DNA of 64,000 bases from Drosophila pseudoobscura (taxonomy: Eukaryota; Arthropoda; Insecta; Diptera; Drosophilidae), in contig NC_046683.1 of assembly GCF_009870125.1 (NCBI RefSeq), positions 47,383,869-47,447,868 of the forward strand, given 5' to 3'. A program made the translations under genes and the position numbers. Of the stretch, positions 58,801-64,000 are shown in pieces (within the stretch, counting starts at the first letter, position 1; every line of letters begins with the position of its first letter). The notes under the pieces were generated by a model, which saw only the letters and a list, made by a program, of their open reading frames with translations, did not search any database and was not told the DNA's origin.

Positions 58801-61800
58801 GGATCAGGTTCTCTACTCCACTCACACACACACACGCATACACACACACGCACACACACAGTTTTGTGGATCCCAGGTGGGGGGCAGATTGTAAATTTTA
58901 TTGCCTACTCTTCAGCGTCCCGCCGCCCTTCGCATCGTCTGTCGCCTGTCGTCTGTCTCTTTTTATAGTTCTATCTTTGCCTTTTGTTTTTCCACCTTTA
59001 TATGGCTGCCCGACAGTGTTATTTACGACATTTCGAGCCAAAAGTTGCAAGGTGCAAGTTTTAAATTGTGGAATTTTTATGAGGGCCAGCCAAAGGGAGT
59101 GCTTATATAACACTGACTGCGAGTGCGACTGCTAGTGCGAGTACGAGTATTCATAGCAAATAATAATCATAAAAAAAAGGCAGGAAAAAAATAAACAGAA
59201 CTAGCCACAGTCCCACAGATAACTGGGGGACTTTACGACCCGCAGAGATCTGGCAAATTCATCGCTCCCTATCGGTTCGGGAAATCTTTGATACATACGT
59301 ACTCGAACTCGTACATCTCTGGATCTGCAGCTGCAAGGGGTCTCGGCGAGAATAATGTGTATATTATTGAACATTGGCACAGATAAGTGCTTTAAAAACT
59401 CCCTTCATTTCAACTCAATCTGTGCCCTAGTAAAGCATTTGCCTTTACTTCCGACTGTGTCACACTTCGCATAACTTTCAATGAATTCTAAGCTTCAACT
59501 TTCTGCAACCGAGAAACCCATTTGAAATTCATGGGCAGATAGATTTATGCATCTCACACCCAAAAACACTCACGTGAGTCAACCGCAGGAGACACGAGAG
59601 ACACTCACGAGTAAATTACAGTCAAATGACATGCTCGCCAAAAATGCCACTTCAAATGGGTGTCGCCTCCCTCCACGAGTACGGGGATATGTGTGTCTGT
59701 TTGTCCGTCCCGCTGCCGCTGCCTCTGCCGCTGTCGCTGTCTGACATCTGACATATTTTCAAAAGTGGGCATAGACATGACAACAAGAATTGCATATGTA
59801 TCTACAACAATGGCAACAACCAGAACCACCAGAAGACGGGGCTAGTACTTTTTGGTCCCAGTCAAGTCAATGTCTGGCCTTGCCACACAGCCTCTCTGGA
59901 TCTGCCACAACCTCTGCATCTGCATCTGTGAGTGTGTCTGTGTCTGTGTGTTATAACGGGCGTTGGGAAAACAAATTGCTAAAAACACCCCGAATGCAGC
60001 CCCTCACCCCGCGTGGCAAGGCTGCGGCGGCTCCTGGTTGTGTTTTTCGGGCGCGCAATGTGAAAAGTTAAACGAAAGTGACAGGCTGTGGCAGGGCTCT
60101 CCCTGTGGCCAGGGCCAGAGGCGGGCGCAGAGGCAGGGGCAGGGGCATTTTCAGTCAACGCGCAGGCTCGTTGAGGGGACGGAGGAGAGTAGGGGATGGG
60201 AGTTGGGAGTAGGGACCCCTAGGGGTGTGAGGCAAAGTGGCAGCCTACTGCTGCCATTAAACGTGTCACACGCAGCAGCACAGTTGAAAAGTTAAATGGC
60301 AGCGGTTGTGGCAGTGGCTGTGGCAGTGGCAAGGGACCGTAGACCGTGGACCTGGGGCCGGGGGGCAGGCGCGCGCACACCAAAGAAATGAGCAGCCCAT
60401 CGGCCATGTTAGGATGTAGTTATAGCTGACACACACGCACACATGTATCTCACAGATACACACATGTTGCGCCACTGATGATGGCGTCCATATTGCACAT
60501 TTCTGTCAGATTTCAATGGAATTTCAACCTCAACCTCAAGCGAGCCCAACCTCCCTTCAGTCCAGCCCAGAGGGCCCTGTCGCAGATACATTTGTATCTG
60601 ATAGTTTTCGGCCGGACTGTCATAAATTATTCTCATAGATATCTATTACGACGAGTACGAGTACCGCTCCGGAGCGGCTTCTGGGTTTTCACCTTTCGGC
60701 CGCTTTCGGTTCGGGGTATTGTTTTATTAATTGCTTTAGTCGCAGCTTTCGGGGCCCTTTGATCTGCTGTGCCGCCTTTGGGCCTAGTCACGGCCGCAAG
60801 TTTCTGTTTAAATATGTATGTATTTATTTGTTTAAATTTATACTCGGTATTTATTCCATGTCAATGGCAGTTTTCCGTTTGTGGTTGCCGGCAAAAAAAA
60901 GACACATTCGTCAGCCAGGTTAACATCAGATCGGCTTCCGTTAAAAGTTAAACGACAATTGTTTTGCCAACAGCAATTTACCGCTTAAATCATAAAAAGC
61001 GGCAAGTAAGGGAAAGCTAGCCAAAGGAGTCGAAGCGGCGGATACCCTTGCAGATGCATGTTTTACGATTCTTGAGAAGGCCAGCAGTAATACAGAGGAA
61101 TTATATTGAATTATAATCTCAATTGATTTGATCTCAGTCCAGAACATACATATTCGGAAATTCTTCCCTCTGCTCCCTACCTTCCGTCGCAGCAAATATC
61201 TGATCCAGAAGCGTAATACCCTCTTCTAGGGTATGTTAAAAAAAATAAAATGAAACCATTTTGTTGTGATTAATGGAAAAACAATTTGTGGCCGTTGCCG
61301 TCGCGGTTTATTTGGCTTTTCTTTCTCATTCCCCTCTCTTTTTTTATTAATGACTGAAAATACATACATACATGTAAAACGCTGGCCATTAATTAAATGC
61401 TTCAAGTATTGCATTCAATTTTATACAGCAAAAAAAAAGATGCGCTCCGAAATTGCTCATCAAAATCAACAATAACCAGATCAAGTAATTGAAATGTTTT
61501 TTGCATCATCAAGTGGCGGATAATGAGAGGGAATTATCATTGAAGTTTAAATGGGAAATTTTCTCGCAATGGCAGCTTACTAGGTGGACAGACTAATGGG
61601 AAATTAATTATGTTTAGTGATGGATAGTTGAGTTTTTGGGAAATTTCTGGGGCAAGTACAACATATGGGAGTTGTGAGAACTCTGCAGAGATGGGAATAT
61701 CGTGTAACCTATGAATCCTATTTTCTACAATTATTTCTATCGTTCCAATCCTTGATACCAAGCATTGAGCCCCCCATTAGGCCAACATCCCCGACATCTT

Positions 61801-64000
61801 TGAAATAATAATTTGGCATACCCATTATATACATATATTATATTTTATTTGATATTCCCCCAGTTGAATTATACATATTCTGGGGATAATACACTCCTAA
61901 TTGAAGCTCTCCATAAATAAGTGAGTGCAATTTGATGCAGATTTTGCAGCTGTTAAAATAATTGTCGAAATCGACACTTGCCATCGCTGTCTCGAGGCAG
62001 CACTAAAAAATCAATTAAGAAATCCCTCCGTCTATATGGATTTTGGTTGAGTTTCGGTTTTCGGTTTTGGATTGGGTTTTTGGTTTCGGTTCGGTGTCTT
62101 TTGGTACTTTATGAAACGCAATAAAATTTGTTTGAAACACTCATTTAAAACGGCGTAACATGCAGGCGAGATCGTGAATATTCATAAGATCGATCGCGCA
62201 GATGGGTCTATAAATTTCACATTTTGGGGGTAGACCTGGGCCTGGGGACTTGAAGCAGTTGCCGTCGCACCAGCAACAATACACGGACAACAACAATTAG
62301 CATAACATTTTTAAATTTATGGTTCAATTCTGGAAAAAGAGCAAAAACAACACCACAATACAAATACGTACAAAACAACAACAAAAACCAAGAAAAAAAC
62401 AGACACAAATAAGCGAACGAAACTCGTCTGTGATAAGATTTCCGATGCGATGCTGTTATTGGCCTGGTCTTTTGTGGCTATTGAGATTTTTTAAATATAC
62501 ATAAGTTAAATGCTGCAGCCGAGAAATAAAACAGAAGCCGCCGGGACATTTGCCAGATTTATTGAACGATTTCATTTGAAGGCACAACAAAAGAAGAAAC
62601 AGTCCGACGGGGCGCTACGGTTTCGCATAGAGAGTGTATCAGAGATCAGAGATCGTACTACGGAATCTAATCCGATTCCATCCCGTCCCATCCGATCCCG
62701 TCCGACCCGATCCGATCCGGTTCTGTGCGTGGTGCGGTGTCTGATCAAAAAGCCGGGACAATTTGCATAGAACAGATGAAGATCGATATGCATTGTACTC
62801 GTAGTATGTAGTATGGCTAGAAGTTCTAACTAATAATCGAATAACACCATTTTTTCCGGCTCTCTTCTTTTTCAGACTGAGCTGCGTTCCTGCGCAGCGT
62901 GTGGCGAACCAATCTCGGATCGATTCTTTCTCGAGGTTGGCGGCTGCTCGTGGCACGCCCATTGCCTGAGATGCTGCATGTGCATGTGCCCCTTGGACCG
63001 CCAGCAGTCGTGCTTCATCCGGGAAAGGCAGGTCTACTGCAAGGCCGACTACAGCAAGTGAGTTTACCATCTACTACGAGTATGTGGATGCCACATCTGT
63101 TCCTCAATGAACTTTCCCTGCTTTTTTTTGGTATGCGAGGGTTTTGTTTTGGGAAATTCCAATTGATTTGCCATCTCGTATTGTGAGTGTGTGTGTGTGC
63201 ACAAGTGTTTTCCAAATAGTTTTCCCACACATCTTTTTCAGAGTTCCAAAGATAATTGTAACAATTCGACAACGTTTGCGACTTAATCCATAAAGTCAAC
63301 AACGACAAAGATGCAGCAGCAGCAGCAGCAGCCAAAATGAAAACTTTTCCAGCAGTATGCAACTTGCAAGCAAAAGTATCTTACGGATACATCCATACAC
63401 AGAAAGATACAGCCAGAGAAAGATAGGAATGGGAGGCACAGAAAGAGAGTCGTAGGAAAACGGTGTCGACGTCGAACCAAATGAAAATAAACAAACAGAC
63501 GCGCCGTGAGATGCTGTAAAAATATTTATTTTTCAAGTTAAGAATTTTAAGTGTGCATTGCCCGATGGAGACATCATCCAACAGGGCTCCAGCTCCAGCT
63601 CCATCTCCAGCTCCAAACCCAACTCAAAGCCAGGTCCAGGTCCACAAACTCACGTCCGAGTCATGCTCCATACACATACCCCATACATTGTTGGGGGCTG
63701 TTGTAAAAATAAGCTTAAAGGCTAACAATAAGCTACCAAAAGTTGCCAACTCATTTGGAAAAACGCTGGAGAGAGCGAGAGCGAGAGAGTGAGAGCAGAG
63801 GCAGACCCGACCACTACTTCCGCTTGGAAAATCAATCCAATATTCCAAGGAATACTCGTACGATGTACATATGTACATACATATGTATATAGGCTATGGG
63901 CTATAGCAAAACTGATTACAATATCCGCTCTCGCTTTTTTTTAATTGCAGAAATTTTGGCGCCAAATGCTCGAAATGCTGTCGCGGCATCTCCGCCTCGG
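49823..64000 (+). CDS. Awh: Arrowhead, LIM-homeodomain transcription factor (5' part, cut by window end)
   Basis: Exon 1 encodes only Met-Lys (49823-49828, ATGAAG|GTGAGT). Exon 2 (62876-63057) starts TELRSCAACGEPISDRFFLEV and holds the first LIM zinc-binding domain (CAAC, then WHAHCLRC, CMC, CKADYSK). Exon 3 (from 63951) begins with a completed Lys codon and NFGAKCSKCCRGISAS, the start of LIM domain 2, and leaves the window. The joined start, MKTELRSCAACGEPISDRFF, matches Arrowhead, the fly LHX6/LHX8 orthologue, as I recall it. The second LIM half and the homeodomain must lie beyond 64000. Arrowhead is needed for abdominal histoblasts, salivary gland imaginal rings and some neurons. The placement of exon 1 rests on its phase-0 join and ATG context (TTAAAATGAAG), so it is less certain than exons 2 and 3. 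Confidence 0.9.
53418..53440. repeat. Poly(A)/poly(T) run
   Basis: Twenty-three consecutive A bases in the Arrowhead intron, with no retroposed gene body next to it. Confidence 0.7.
55548..55634. repeat. TCCATC/TCTAAC hexamer array
   Basis: A run of degenerate hexamers (TCTAAC, then TCCATC, then TTCCAT) over almost 90 bases in the Arrowhead intron. On the minus strand one frame reads as alternating Glu/Met, Glu/Leu; it is not part of a gene. Confidence 0.6.
61034..61233. mobile_element. Possible short mobile-element remnant
   Basis: GGATACCCTTGCAGATGCAT at 61039-61058 and AATACCCTCTTCTAGGGTAT at 61216-61235 are words commonly seen at the ends or 3' parts of degraded non-autonomous elements in flies. 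There is no coding capacity between them. The assignment is by word resemblance only. Confidence 0.25.
63058..63950 (+). other. Awh: Second intron of Arrowhead
   Basis: An 893-base intron bounded by AA|GTGAGT and TAATTGCAG|A. It contains CAG repeats (63313-63332) and CCAGCTCCA repeats (63583-63625). No other feature is seen. Confidence 0.8.

Larger units (their letters stand above)
49829..62875 (+). other. Awh: 13-kb first intron of Arrowhead
   Basis: No coding exon or RNA gene is supported inside. It holds CAGATA units (about 50445-50475), a 23-base A run (53418-53440), a GGTCCT-type repeat (about 53548-53620), TCCATC-type repeats (55548-55634), CAACAA repeats (55965-56005), CT and CA runs (56745-56770, 57045-57063 and 58822-58860) and CCATC repeats (about 58548-58575). 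A long first intron in a LIM-homeodomain gene usually houses enhancers; none can be named here. Confidence 0.6.

Noticed and set aside
1..64000. CRISPR array, bacterial operon, origin or integrated virus
   Set aside because: Gene structure is plainly insect nuclear; tandem repeats have no spacer pattern and no viral or transposase reading frame was seen.

Overview
This is animal DNA from a fruit fly (genus Drosophila). All five protein-coding genes I can support are recognisable Drosophila genes. Introns are short (54-84 bases) with GT..AG ends, poly(A) signals are AATAAA, and leaders and flanks are rich in GA, CA, CAG and A tracts. From memory, all five map to chromosome arm 3L of D. melanogaster (Muller element D), but not as one block: Dichaete and nanchung lie near 70D-72D and encore and Arrowhead near 63. 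The window is therefore probably from a species outside the melanogaster subgroup in which element D has been reshuffled. The obscura group, where element D is the right arm of the X, is a reasonable guess but not proven.

Layout. 1-2520, minus strand: Dichaete, a single-exon SOX HMG-box gene with leader and candidate TATA box. 2520-11420: about 9 kb without a supported gene, holding simple repeats and GAGA tracts, probably Dichaete regulatory DNA plus spacer. 11527-14407, minus strand: nanchung, a seven-exon TRPV channel of 835 residues, preceded by a near-palindromic RFX (X-box-like) site and two forkhead-type sites. 14.9-20.0 kb: a family of related repeats, four of which carry the GTATATTT/DRE/Motif-1 words of Drosophila housekeeping promoters. 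Between them sits Scsalpha (16798-18528, plus strand, four exons, 328 residues).

A housekeeping-type promoter near 20.0 kb feeds a leader exon (to 20235). About 12 kb later the coding part of encore starts (32196-42531, plus strand, 11 coding exons, about 2067 residues with R3H and SUZ domains and very large Q/N/G/A-rich regions). Its 3' UTR follows, then about 6.5 kb of spacer. Arrowhead (LIM-homeodomain) starts near 49658 with an exon encoding only Met-Lys, then a 13-kb intron. The first LIM domain lies at 62876-63057 and the second LIM domain starts at 63951 and runs off the window.

The genes do not form a pathway. They are two developmental transcription factors, a mechanosensory channel, a TCA-cycle enzyme subunit and a germline RNA-binding protein. 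The most interesting non-coding signals are the promoter-bearing repeats round Scsalpha, the RFX plus forkhead combination upstream of nanchung, and a possible intron-split upstream ORF in encore.
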